From positions 1 to 29,708 of the forward strand of contig JBOHRF010000032.1 of NCBI GenBank assembly GCA_050732575.1: a DNA stretch of 29,708 bases, in the 5' to 3' direction. Made by a program: the position numbers and the translations under genes. The stretch's first letter is position 1. Each line of letters starts with the position of its first letter. The notes beneath the pieces are model-generated. The model was not told the DNA's origin. It saw nothing but the letters and a program-made list of their open reading frames with translations, and did no database searches. Below, piece by piece: positions 21,307 through 29,019 of the stretch. The DNA comes from JBBDWZ01 sp050732575. GTDB taxonomy: Bacteria > Gemmatimonadota > Gemmatimonadetes > Longimicrobiales > RSA9.

Positions 21307-23625
21307 ATGCTGAAGCTTCTAATCGCGCTGCAGCTGGTGGCCACGCCGGCCGGCGATCCGCCTGCCGTGTATCACGGCCGCATGAACCGGACAACTGTTA
21401 ACCTGCCCAAGCGCGCAACTGCCGAACTGCGGATTGACGGAGCGCTGAATGAAGCGCAGTGGCGAGAAGCGGCGCTGTTGACGGGGTTTTCCCAATATCA
21501 GCCGGTGGATGGGCTGGCGGCGGAAGATTCCACAGAAGTGCTGATCTGGTACACGGATCATGAGTTGTATATCGGCGTGCGCGCGTTCGAACCGCACGGC
21601 GCAGTGCGCGCCACACTGGCGGATCGCGATCGGATCGGCGGCGACGATCATATTGGTTTTCTGCTGGACACATTCAACGATCGGCGGCTGGCGCTGACCT
21701 TCTTCGTGAATCCGCTGGGCGTGCAAGGCGACGGTGTCATGGCGGAGACGCAGCGTGGCACGTCGGAGGATCTGAGTCCGGATTACCTGTTCCAATCGAA
21801 GGGACGGGTCACTGAGTGGGGCTACGAAGTAGAGCTGCGCATTCCTTTCAAGACGCTGCGTTATCCAGCGCAGCGCGTGCAGGATTGGGGATTGCACATC
21901 GTGCGGCGGGTACAGCACTCGGGGCAACAACAAACCTGGACACCGGCGCAGCGCGGCCAGGCATCGTTTCTGACGCAAGCGGGCACGCTCCAGGGCTTGA
22001 CCGAGCTGAAGCGTGGCCTGGTGATGGATGTGAACCCGGTCGCCACAACCAAGTACGCGGGCAGTCGCCTGGAGGATGGCAGGTACGGGTATGGCAATGC
22101 GGAACCGGAGCTGGGTCTGAATCTGCGTTGGGGTGTGACCACCAACCTGACCATGAACGCGAGTGTGAATCCGGATTTTTCACAAGTCGAATCGGATGTC
22201 GGTCAAATCAATTTTGATCCGCGCAGGCTGGTCTTCTTTCCGGAAAAGCGGCCATTCTTCCTGGAAAATATCCAGCAATTCAGCACGCCGAGCGGCCTGA
22301 TTTACACCCGTCGCATTGCCGATCCCGATGGTGCGGCCAAATTCACGGGTCGGGTGGCGGGAATGGATGTCGGCTTCCTGTCCGCGCTGGACAGCGATGA
22401 ACTCTCGCGTACAGGCGAGGAACGGCCGCTGTTCAACATCTTGCGGCTGCGTCGCAATGTGGGCCGACAGTCCTCGATTGGCGTGGTCTACACCGATCGC
22501 GCCGATGGTGCGGACTACAACCGGGTGGCAGGTGTGGATGGCCGCCTGGTATTTCGCAGCCTGTACACGCTGGGCTTCCAGGCGGCGGGCAGTTTCTGGC
22601 GCAATCCAACGGACACGGTGGGCGTGCCGCTCTGGAGTCTTTCGCTGGATCGTAGCGGCCGGCGTTTGGGCTTGAGCTCGAGCATTAACGGCATTCACGA
22701 AGACTTTGTGGCGGGCAGCGGCTTCATCAGCCGGCGCGGCATCGTGCACTCCAACATCAACTCGCGACTCACGTTCTACGGCACGCCCGAGGCGCGCGTC
22801 CAGGCCTACACGCTCGGCCTGGTCTTCGACAATACATGGGATTACCACGAGTTCGTTGATGGCATTGGGCCGGATGATATCAAGTTCCACGTCAAGAATG
22901 ACTGGGCACTGCGCGGCGGCTGGCGGTTCGGTGCTGATTTTCTGCTGGAGACGTTCCGCTACCCGGCGCGCTTTTATGGCAATTATTTCGTGGAAGTTCG
23001 CAACGCGCAGGGTGTTCCGGTCGATACCGTGCCCTTCCGCGGGCGTCGGCGCATTCCCAACTACGACCTGGTGCTACGGTTCAACTCGCCGCAACTGCCG
23101 CGCTTCTCGGCCAATGCTTTCGTGGTGGGTGGTCGGGATGAGAACTTCGAAGAATGGGCGCCCGGCTACATCTTCATTGCCGATGCGGGCGCCACGTGGC
23201 GTCCAACCAATCAGGTGCGAGCCGAGCTGCGCTACGTCGAGCAGCGCACGATTCGGCCGGATGATGGATCAGTGGTAAGACTCTCGCGCATTCCTCGCCT
23301 CAAAGTCGAGTACCAGATTGCGCGTCCCCTGTTCGTCCGAGTGGTAGGACAGTACGCCGCGGATGAACGCGACGAATTGCGCGATGTCGAGGGCAGCGGT
23401 GATCCCATCCTGATTCGCACGGGCGCCACTACCTATACCCGCGGCGCCTTCAGCAGCCAGTCCTTCCGCGGCGATGTATTGCTTTCCTACCAACCCAGTC
23501 CGGGCACTGTGTTATTCCTGGGATACGGCAGCAATGCGGTGGACAGCGGACCATTCGCATTTCGCGACATCTCGCGAACGGATGATGGGTTCTTTCTGAA
23601 GCTGAGTTACCTACTGAGACTTTAA
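21307..23625 (+). CDS. DUF5916 protein with CBM9-like N-terminal domain
   Basis: Exported 772-residue protein common in Bacteroidota and Gemmatimonadota, of unsettled function. A short signal peptide covers 1-14. A carbohydrate-binding family 9-like domain spans about 38-215. Its hallmark is IDGALNEAQWREA (43-55), followed by the STEVLIWYTDHELYIGVRAFE strand pair and DDHIGFLLDTFNDRR (113-127). The DUF5916 part (about 220-772) has the conserved DFSQVESDVGQINFDPRRLVFFPEKRPFFLEN stretch (about 287-320). Alternating polar and aromatic strands after it end in a terminal aromatic-rich strand (FFLKLSYLLRL), as in outer-membrane beta-barrels. So it is probably a surface-exposed barrel with a periplasmic ligand domain; uptake or binding of glycans is a guess. 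ATG 21307 has a weak ribosome site. Its stop starts a 12-bp inverted repeat. Confidence 0.9.
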   Translation: MLKLLIALQLVATPAGDPPAVYHGRMNRTTVNLPKRATAELRIDGALNEAQWREAALLTGFSQYQPVDGLAAEDSTEVLIWYTDHELYIGVRAFEPHGAVRATLADRDRIGGDDHIGFLLDTFNDRRLALTFFVNPLGVQGDGVMAETQRGTSEDLSPDYLFQSKGRVTEWGYEVELRIPFKTLRYPAQRVQDWGLHIVRRVQHSGQQQTWTPAQRGQASFLTQAGTLQGLTELKRGLVMDVNPVATTKYAGSRLEDGRYGYGNAEPELGLNLRWGVTTNLTMNASVNPDFSQVESDVGQINFDPRRLVFFPEKRPFFLENIQQFSTPSGLIYTRRIADPDGAAKFTGRVAGMDVGFLSALDSDELSRTGEERPLFNILRLRRNVGRQSSIGVVYTDRADGADYNRVAGVDGRLVFRSLYTLGFQAAGSFWRNPTDTVGVPLWSLSLDRSGRRLGLSSSINGIHEDFVAGSGFISRRGIVHSNINSRLTFYGTPEARVQAYTLGLVFDNTWDYHEFVDGIGPDDIKFHVKNDWALRGGWRFGADFLLETFRYPARFYGNYFVEVRNAQGVPVDTVPFRGRRRIPNYDLVLRFNSPQLPRFSANAFVVGGRDENFEEWAPGYIFIADAGATWRPTNQVRAELRYVEQRTIRPDDGSVVRLSRIPRLKVEYQIARPLFVRVVGQYAADERDELRDVEGSGDPILIRTGATTYTRGAFSSQSFRGDVLLSYQPSPGTVLFLGYGSNAVDSGPFAFRDISRTDDGFFLKLSYLLRL

Positions 23626-23665
23626 CGGATGAACGGATAACGGACGACGTTCACGTTCATCCGTT
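23624..23665. terminator. 12-bp perfect inverted repeat at a convergent junction
   Basis: AACGGATGAACG (23624-23635) pairs with CGTTCATCCGTT (23654-23665). The left arm begins in the DUF5916 stop codon and contains AACGGAT-type direct repeats (at 23624, 23632 and 23639). The right arm is the last coding part of the CoA-transferase gene, whose stop is at 23657-23659. No T-tract; probably a two-way gene-end hairpin. Confidence 0.6.
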
Positions 23666-24808
23666 CCCATACTCCATGCGTATCTCGTCACTATGTTCTC
23701 CCAGCAGGGGCGGATGCCGCCGAATGCTGGCGGGTGTGTCCGAGAATTTGAACGGGATGCCGAGCAGGCGCAGCTCGCCGATGCGTGGGTGGGCCACGGT
23801 CTCGACCATGTTGCGGGCCAGAACCTGTGGGTCCTGAAGTACTTCCGGCACTGTGCGCACGGCGCTGACGGGCACCTGTGCGGCACCGATTGCGCGCACC
23901 CATTCTTCGGTTGATCGAGTCAGGAATTCTTCTGCCAGGATGGACTGCAATGCGGCCCGCTGGCGCACGCGATCCGGATTGGTCAGGAAGCGCGCATCCG
24001 CGGCGAGGTCGGGACGGGTCAGGGCGCGGCACAGCCGTTGCCACTGCGCGTCATTGCCCACGCCAATGGCAAGGCTGCCATCGCGCGTAGCAAACGTCTG
24101 ATAGGGCACAATCGTAGGATGTGCGTTGCCGTAGCGCACGGGTGGCAGTGCCGTGACCAGGTAGCCGGTGCCCACGTTGCCCAACCAGGATACCGCGGTC
24201 TCGAGCAAGGAAATATCGATGTGTTGGCCCATGCCTGTGCGCTGGCGCGCGTACAGGGCGGCCAGGATAGCAAGTGCGGCCTGCATGCCGGTAGTCAGGT
24301 CAACGACCGCAATGCCCACTTTGGAAGGCGGGCCCTCGGGCGGACCTGTGATGGACATGAGTCCGGCCGCGGCCTGGATGATGAAGTCGTAACCCGGACG
24401 GTCGAAGTCGGGCCCGGTAGCACCCATGCCGCTGATGCTGAGCGTGATGAGGCGGGGATTGGCGAGGCGCAACTCGGAGAGTGGCAGGCCACGGCGTTCC
24501 AGCGCACCGGGCAGGAAGTTTTCGACCAGGACATCTGCGCGTTGGGCAATACGCCGAATCAACGCACGATCCGACTCGACATCGAGATGGGCGATGACCG
24601 AGCGTTTGTTGCGATTGACGGAGAGGTAGTAGGCGCTTTCGCCCTGGCAGAATGGCGGTCCCCAGTTGCGCGTTTCATCGCCGTGCGGGTGTTCTACCTT
24701 GATGACTTCAGCACCCAAATCGCCCAGGATCATAGTGCAGTAAGGGCCGGCCAACACGCGGCTCAGGTCCAGCACAGTCACGCCGGCGAGCGCTGCCTCG
24801 GCGCTCAT
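23657..24808 (-). CDS. CaiB/BaiF (type III) CoA-transferase
   Basis: Transfers CoA between carboxylic acids through an enzyme-bound anhydride. The 383-residue protein has the family's features in order: GVTVLDLSRVLAGPYCTMILGDLGAEVIKVEHP (9-41), NRNKRSVIAHLD (65-76), the ADVLVENFLPGALERRGL stretch (91-108), and GYDFIIQAAAGLMSITG (139-155). The catalytic Asp170 sits in VVDLTTGMQAALAILAAL. Length is typical. Substrate acids cannot be predicted. The start ATG (24806-24808) overlaps the endonuclease IV stop as ATGA, so both genes are translated from one transcript even though their functions seem unrelated. The C-terminal four residues lie in a palindrome shared with the DUF5916 gene end. Confidence 0.94.
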   Translation of the reverse strand: MSAEAALAGVTVLDLSRVLAGPYCTMILGDLGAEVIKVEHPHGDETRNWGPPFCQGESAYYLSVNRNKRSVIAHLDVESDRALIRRIAQRADVLVENFLPGALERRGLPLSELRLANPRLITLSISGMGATGPDFDRPGYDFIIQAAAGLMSITGPPEGPPSKVGIAVVDLTTGMQAALAILAALYARQRTGMGQHIDISLLETAVSWLGNVGTGYLVTALPPVRYGNAHPTIVPYQTFATRDGSLAIGVGNDAQWQRLCRALTRPDLAADARFLTNPDRVRQRAALQSILAEEFLTRSTEEWVRAIGAAQVPVSAVRTVPEVLQDPQVLARNMVETVAHPRIGELRLLGIPFKFSDTPASIRRHPPLLGEHSDEIRMEYGNG

Positions 24809-25701
24809 GCGTGCGGCGGTGTCAGCGAAGTCAAGAGCTGGAACATGCGCACGTCGTACGGATCGCCGGTGGGATCTTCATCGTCCACGTCAACGTGCAG
24901 CTGTGGTGTTTCCAGGATGAGCGGGACATTGCGCGCGCGGCGGTCGTGCAGGAGCCAGCGGAAAGGCTCGGTTCCGATGTGTGCATCGCCCAGCAGCACA
25001 TGACGATCGCGATTCGAGCCCAGCTCACCTGCGCTGTCATTGAGGTGAAAGAAGGAGGGCGCTTCGCCAATCGTTTGTTCGAACTCGTCGAGGATGGCGG
25101 TAAACGTGGCTTGCGATTCGGCGATGTTGTAGCCGGATGCGAACAAGTGACAGGTGTCCAGGCCATAACCGGTGCGGCGGCGCAGATGCGCCGGCACGTG
25201 GCGCAGGATCTCCGCAATCTCGGCCGCAGTACGGCCGATCGTGCGTCCGGCACCCGCCGTATTCTCGACCAGTATGCGGGTCGAGCTTTCGATGGTAGAC
25301 AATGCGTTCGTGATGGCCCGGGCCACACGTTCGGCCGCCGCGCTCACAGCGCCGCCCATGGCGGAACCGGGATGAAAACAGAATTGACCGACGCCCAGCG
25401 CACTCGAGCGCTCCAACTCCTTGGTCAAGCCCGCGCTGGCGCGCGCCCAAACACCTTCATCGGATGTGGCTACATTCAACACATAAGGCGCATGCACCAT
25501 CACGTGTTCCAGCCGGATCTTCGTGGTAGCAATGGTCTCCTGAAATCGCTTCACGCGATCTGGCCGGATCATGCTTTTGTCGCCGTAGAACTTTGGAATG
25601 GCCGTGAAGATCTGGACCGAGGTCATGCCTGCATTGGCCGAACGCAGCGCGGCCATGTGGATGCCACCGTTGTCCACGGGGTGAGTTCCAAAGATGAACA
25701 T
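24805..25701 (-). CDS. nfo: Endonuclease IV-like AP endonuclease (Nfo family)
   Basis: Zinc-dependent apurinic/apyrimidinic endonuclease of base-excision repair, 298 residues with a TIM-barrel fold. All nine metal ligands known for the E. coli enzyme can be placed: His70 (VHAPY), His110 (FHPGS), Glu146 (VENTAG), Asp182 and His185 (GLDTCHLFASGY), His219 (FHLNDS), Asp232 and His234 (DRHVLLGD), and Glu264 (LILETPQ). The N-terminal GTHPVDNGG replaces the usual GAHVSxxGG, and DRHV replaces DRHE, so it is a divergent member but should be active. ATG 25701 is the only start that keeps the N-terminal barrel strand. It overlaps the CoA-transferase by 4 nt. A purine-rich stretch upstream (25720-25770) separates it from the anti-sigma gene. 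Confidence 0.92.
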   Translation of the reverse strand: MFIFGTHPVDNGGIHMAALRSANAGMTSVQIFTAIPKFYGDKSMIRPDRVKRFQETIATTKIRLEHVMVHAPYVLNVATSDEGVWARASAGLTKELERSSALGVGQFCFHPGSAMGGAVSAAAERVARAITNALSTIESSTRILVENTAGAGRTIGRTAAEIAEILRHVPAHLRRRTGYGLDTCHLFASGYNIAESQATFTAILDEFEQTIGEAPSFFHLNDSAGELGSNRDRHVLLGDAHIGTEPFRWLLHDRRARNVPLILETPQLHVDVDDEDPTGDPYDVRMFQLLTSLTPPHA

Positions 25702-25719
25702 GCGCGGGAGTTTGGGGAC

Positions 25720-25772
25720 GGGAGAGAGAATCCGGAAGGGAGGAAGAGAGGAAGAAGGAAGAGAGGAAGAGG
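25720..25772. repeat. Purine-rich GGAAGAGA low-complexity stretch
   Basis: Near-pure purines on the plus strand with repeated GGAAGAGAGGAAGA. It lies between the anti-sigma and endonuclease IV genes (both minus). No inverted partner is visible, unlike the other repeat islands. It could form triplex DNA or simply be slippage-prone. Confidence 0.65.
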
Positions 25773-25779
25773 GCGATTG

Positions 25780-26040
25780 CTACGAAGTCAGTCCCTCCTG
25801 ATCCTTGATCTGCTTACGAATCCGCTGGACCAGAGTGGCGGGCGCCTTGAGGTCCTGCCACCCCTTACTTATGAGATCGAGCAGATCGCGCTCGAAGCTG
25901 GCATGCGCAAAACACTCCCGGCAGCTATCCAGGTGGACGCGTACCTGCTGTCTGGCCTGGTCGGAGAGCTCGCCATCCAGATAGTCATAAAGCTGGCGCA
26001 TGGCGGCGCGGCAATCGAGGGTCGGCTTCGATTCGCTCAT
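25780..26040 (-). CDS. Zinc-finger anti-sigma factor
   Basis: Short anti-sigma protein of the zf-HC2 type, 86 residues, expected to hold the sigma factor encoded just before it in an inactive complex. The zinc motif is His36-X3-Cys40-X2-Cys43 in VHLDSCRECFAH, with Cys10 as a possible fourth ligand. There is no transmembrane helix, so it is a soluble, probably redox- or stress-sensing factor like the RsrA/ChrR group. The C-terminus (about 55-86) is a charged helix. The start overlaps the sigma factor stop by 4 nt (ATGA), as usual for such pairs, ensuring matched synthesis. Confidence 0.92.
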   Translation of the reverse strand: MSESKPTLDCRAAMRQLYDYLDGELSDQARQQVRVHLDSCRECFAHASFERDLLDLISKGWQDLKAPATLVQRIRKQIKDQEGLTS

Positions 26041-26606
26041 ACTGTTCTTATGCCCACATCACGCGCATGCTCGATGAGCACGCCCTGCAGGATTCGGCGG
26101 CCGCGGAACAGTCGCGAACGTACGGTGCCAACCGGGACGCCCAGGATATCGGCCGCCGACTGGTAGGGTTGATCCTCGACATCGACCAGGACTACGGCGG
26201 ATCGATAGGGTTCGGGCAAATCCACGATGGCCTGGGCAATGGCCCGGCCCATGATGACGTGGTCCACGGTCAGATCAACGCCATCCCGGACCAGGTGGGC
26301 GTGCTGCAGAACGGCGGCGAAGGTCTCGCCTTCGGCATCGAAAGCATCGAGCTCGAGCTCGGCCGGCCGCACGGCCCGCGAGCGCACGACGTTGCGACAA
26401 ATCGTGAACAGCCAGCGCCGGCACTCGGTGCCCGGTTGAAAAGTGTGCCACGACCGGTAGGCGCGCAGAAACGTGTCCTGTGCGACATCTTCGGCGTCCT
26501 CAGGCCTGCCGGTCATGGCGAACGCGAAGCGATACACGTCGTCAATAAAGGGCAATGCCTCGCGCTCGAATTGGTCAGCGCGGTCCGAGACCATTCGGTC
26601 CATCAT
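26037..26606 (-). CDS. ECF-type RNA polymerase sigma factor
   Basis: A 189-residue sigma factor in operon with the zinc-finger anti-sigma. Region 2 (about 13-80) includes FIDDVYRFAFAMTGRPEDAEDVAQDTFLRAYRSWHTFQPG and the CRRWLFTICRNVVRSR stretch. Region 4 (about 120-178) has LPEPYRSAVVLVDVEDQPYQSAADILGVPVGTVRSRLFRGRRIL with the helix-turn-helix. The start could be ATG 26606 or the fourth Met-Val codon at 26594; neither has a strong ribosome site. Upstream on the minus strand, GAAACC and a GACTCG box 16 bp apart recall an ECF promoter and might reflect autoregulation, though the second box is very close to the ATG. The RsrA-like context points to an oxidative or other cytoplasmic stress response. 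Confidence 0.94.
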   Translation of the reverse strand: MMDRMVSDRADQFEREALPFIDDVYRFAFAMTGRPEDAEDVAQDTFLRAYRSWHTFQPGTECRRWLFTICRNVVRSRAVRPAELELDAFDAEGETFAAVLQHAHLVRDGVDLTVDHVIMGRAIAQAIVDLPEPYRSAVVLVDVEDQPYQSAADILGVPVGTVRSRLFRGRRILQGVLIEHARDVGIRTV

Positions 26607-26675
26607 CGAGTCGAAAGAGAGGAATACAGGTTTCGAGCGGCAGCTGCGGCCGTTTGATGGATAGTGGTGTGATGG

Positions 26676-27731
26676 TTAGCGGGGCAACAGGTGGCGCGCG
26701 GCGTTGACCAGACCGGCAGCGTGACTGGCCAGGTCGAGCGCCGTCGCCGCATCGCCCTTGTCCGCCGCCGCGCGGGCGCGCCCATTCAGGCTGGCGGCCT
26801 CTCCCAGCATCTTGTGCGCGCGTTCGGCATGGCGCGGCTCTGACACCTTGCGCAGGTCAGCACGGGCAGCGCCAATCCCGGTATCGACTTGCGCGATGAG
26901 GCTCGGTACGACGCGTGTACCAAACACGCGCAATACAACGTGGATCTGCTCCCTGCGCACGACCTCGAGTTGGCGGCGCGCACGTTCACGATCGCCGCTG
27001 CGCAACGCGGCGCGCGCTTCCTGGTTGGCCGCATCGACGCGGGCGAGCTGTTTTTGCGCGGTCACAATTCCCTGGTCTCGCGCCAGCTTGGCGGCCGCTT
27101 CCGGGAATTGCGTTTCGAGTGCCGGAATGCGTTGCAGCGTGATCAGGTAGTGAGCCACACCATCGAGCAGATCCGACGCCCGTGTGGCGTGGTCCAGGCC
27201 GGCCGCAATGTTGCCTTTCTCCAACTCCTGATTGGCGCGCAGCACGACTTCCGCGACCTGATCGAGCAACTGGCGGGCGCGTGTGAGCTCGCGACCTGAG
27301 GAGGCCAACTGCATGCGCATGCGCGTCATGCTCACGGCTACCTGCTCCACCACATGCACCACGCCTCGGTAGCCCAGGTGCCGCTGCACGATCCTGATTT
27401 CTTCCGCGCGCAGCGCATCGACTTTCACACGTGCTGTCTGCTGATCGCCCGCGCTCAGGGCCGTTCGTGCCTCTTCATTGAGTCTGCGCCAATCGGCAAG
27501 CAATCGTTCCGGCGCGAGCGCGCCCCGGCCGTTACTGGTGCGGGCTAGGGAAGCGCGGAAAAGGCTGGAGAGTGACGTAGTCGAAGGCGAATAGACGGCG
27601 CTCCGCGCGCCCGCCAACAGGGCTTCATCCAGCCCCGGGTCCAGCGTGGGGTCGGTCGGCGTTCGATCGCAGCCAGTCAGGCCGGCCAGGACCAGAAACG
27701 GCAGAATGCGGGCGCGCCAGGCGATGCGCAT
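26676..27731 (-). CDS. Helical lipoprotein made of two duplicated units
   Basis: Unrecognised exported protein of 351 residues. The signal (1-20) ends in a lipobox LTGC with Cys21. A Thr/Pro/Asp-rich linker (22-50) follows. The rest is almost all alpha-helix and contains an internal duplication. Unit 1 (84-197) begins LNEEARTALSAGDQQTARVK and includes EIRIVQRHLGYRGVVHVVEQV and RARQLLDQV. Unit 2 (235-349) begins ANQEARAALRSGDRERARRQ with EQIHVVLRVFGTRVVPSLIAQV and RAHKMLGEA. The two match in order and spacing. Such helical pairs may form a bundle, perhaps a periplasmic ligand or scaffold domain. Its location just upstream of the sigma/anti-sigma operon on the same strand could mean co-regulation. 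A TATAAG box upstream on the minus strand is a possible -10. Confidence 0.8.
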   Translation of the reverse strand: MRIAWRARILPFLVLAGLTGCDRTPTDPTLDPGLDEALLAGARSAVYSPSTTSLSSLFRASLARTSNGRGALAPERLLADWRRLNEEARTALSAGDQQTARVKVDALRAEEIRIVQRHLGYRGVVHVVEQVAVSMTRMRMQLASSGRELTRARQLLDQVAEVVLRANQELEKGNIAAGLDHATRASDLLDGVAHYLITLQRIPALETQFPEAAAKLARDQGIVTAQKQLARVDAANQEARAALRSGDRERARRQLEVVRREQIHVVLRVFGTRVVPSLIAQVDTGIGAARADLRKVSEPRHAERAHKMLGEAASLNGRARAAADKGDAATALDLASHAAGLVNAARHLLPR

Positions 27732-27817
27732 GCAGAACCTCTATCGGAGAACCAACAGATCTTACTTATAAGGACGCGCGAGAAGGCCGATCACATGACG
27801 GCAGTGGCCAAACAAAC

Positions 27818-27888
27818 GTAACGCAAGCCCCCCGAGAAGACGAAGCTGCCGGGCGGGATACCCGACAGCTTCGATCCGGGGGCGTTAC
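27818..27888 (-). terminator. Three-tier stem-loop after the TPR-like gene
   Basis: An outer stem GTAACGC (27818-27824) pairs with GCGTTAC (27882-27888). A middle stem CCCCCG (27829-27834) pairs with CGGGGG (27877-27882). The inner stem CGAAGCTGCCGGG (27841-27853) pairs with CCCGACAGCTTCG (27861-27873), with one mismatch and a 7-nt loop. It starts 8 bp after the stop of the TPR-like gene (27896). Beyond it on the minus strand is GTTTGTTTGG, weakly U-rich; on the plus strand GGGTTTTC follows. Probably a two-way terminator. Confidence 0.7.
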
Positions 27889-27895
27889 CGGGTTT

Positions 27896-28531
27896 TCATT
27901 CTGCCAGGGTTCGACGCAATGCCATCAGCTCGCGAGAATCGAGGTCCTTCGGCCCCAGAAGCGCGGCCCGGCGCACCAACGTCCAGTTCACATCCCGGGC
28001 CTTCCATCTTCCCAGGTTGTGTTCGCGCAGGACAGCCCCAAACAGGTGGTCCGCCGCGCGATCCGCTCCCAGCGTGAGCAGCTGCTCGGCGACCGTTACG
28101 CGCACCGTGGAATTGACCGCCAGCTCACCCATCCGACTCAGCTGGCTGGCGGCCAGCAGCTCTCGGCCCACGCGATAAGCGGCCGCAGCGTACTCGGTGA
28201 CCTGGGTCTGCGCGTCGGCCACGAAGCCCTTCCCGATCGCCAGCCAGGAAAGCGTACAGCGGGCGCGCACCGCCTCCGGCTGCGAGCGCAGGATCTTGCG
28301 GCACATGGCGGCCGCCGCCTCCCACCGCTCCGCCTTCAAATAAGCGTCTACCGCCTTCCCATAGTAGTCGAGAGCCCGAAGATCGTCCTTGGCCTCGGAG
28401 CACAGGTCGCCCGCGGCATTGTAGAAGGGCGCATCCGCTCCCGGCACCCGAACCCCTTCGGCCTTCTCCTCCAGGGAACCGAGCTCCGCTTCCATCTGAC
28501 GGTCGTAGGGTCGATGTCGGTAGTAACCCAT
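27896..28531 (-). CDS. TPR-like helical protein of unknown function
   Basis: A 211-residue soluble protein with no signal peptide. It has helical repeats of tetratricopeptide type, e.g. APFYNAAGDLCSEAKDDLRALDYYGKAVDAYLKAERWEAAAAMCRKILRSQPEAVRARCTLSWLAIGKG (about 33-100), then further helices to about 160 and a tail ending in LDSRELMALRRTLAE. TPR proteins mediate protein contacts, so it may be an adaptor. I chose ATG 28531 because AAGGAGA lies 8 nt upstream; a longer frame from 28588 lacks a ribosome site. A perfect palindrome (28621-28632) and a large repeat island lie upstream. Function unknown. Confidence 0.85.
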   Translation of the reverse strand: MGYYRHRPYDRQMEAELGSLEEKAEGVRVPGADAPFYNAAGDLCSEAKDDLRALDYYGKAVDAYLKAERWEAAAAMCRKILRSQPEAVRARCTLSWLAIGKGFVADAQTQVTEYAAAAYRVGRELLAASQLSRMGELAVNSTVRVTVAEQLLTLGADRAADHLFGAVLREHNLGRWKARDVNWTLVRRAALLGPKDLDSRELMALRRTLAE

Positions 28532-28620
28532 CGGGCTCTCCTTGGGCGGGACTCCAGCCCACGCGGGGACGCGCGAATAGTGCCGCAAAACGGACGAAAA
28601 AGGCTGTCACATCGTTTTTT

Positions 28621-28632
28621 TGGTCCGGACCA
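28621..28632. promoter_or_regulatory. 12-bp palindrome upstream of the TPR-like gene
   Basis: TGGTCCGGACCA is perfectly symmetric, 90 bp before the minus-strand start at 28531 and beside an A/T run (TTTTTTT at 28614-28620). Size and position fit a repressor operator, but there is no other copy in the window to support that. Confidence 0.3.
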
Positions 28633-28704
28633 TTTGCGGGAGCCCTTCGGTAGGTCAGAGAAAAAGTGCCGGGAAACGCGAAAAAGAATTGCAGTGTGCG
28701 AATT

Positions 28705-28990
28705 CGCGGAGCGCGGTGCGGGAACGGATTCGGGAGCGGGCGCGGGTGCGGGAACAGATTCTCGGGAGCCGGGGGCTCGGGGATCGGGTACCGGGTGCGG
28801 GGACAGATCTCGGGAGCGGAGGCGGGGAGCGGGATTTCAAGCCAGATTGTTAGCCGATTCCAATCCCGCGGTGGAAGAGCTACGGGTCCGGCAGAGGTTC
28901 CTGCTCCCCGCTCCCACTCCCGAGGGATTTCCCCGCACCCGATCCGCCGATCCCCGATCCCCCGCTCCCGAATCCGTTCGCGCTCCTGAA
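28705..28990. repeat. Large quasi-palindrome of GGGAGC/GGGATC-type repeats
   Basis: The left arm (28705-28850) carries a 6-bp-like rhythm (CGGGAG, CGGGCG, CGGGTG, CGGGAA, GGGGATCGGG). The right arm (28897-28990) is its inverse. AACGGATTCGGGAGCGGG (28723-28740) is an 18-bp perfect inverted copy of 28961-28978. The stretch GGGGATCGGGTACCGGGTG matches the reverse complement of the right arm with few changes. The core (28851-28896) is unrelated. The spacer 28532-29316 has no protein gene; apart from the palindrome at 28621 and the RNA candidate at 29020-29180, I see nothing else in it. Confidence 0.8.
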
Positions 28991-29019
28991 ATCCGACCCG
29001 AGTCCCATGGACCAGGCAC

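Noticed and set aside
24811..26166. 451-codon plus-strand open frame opposite the endonuclease IV and anti-sigma genes
   Set aside because: It crosses two clearly identified genes and a spacer on the other strand, has no domain or plausible start signal, and is explained by high GC leaving few stops.
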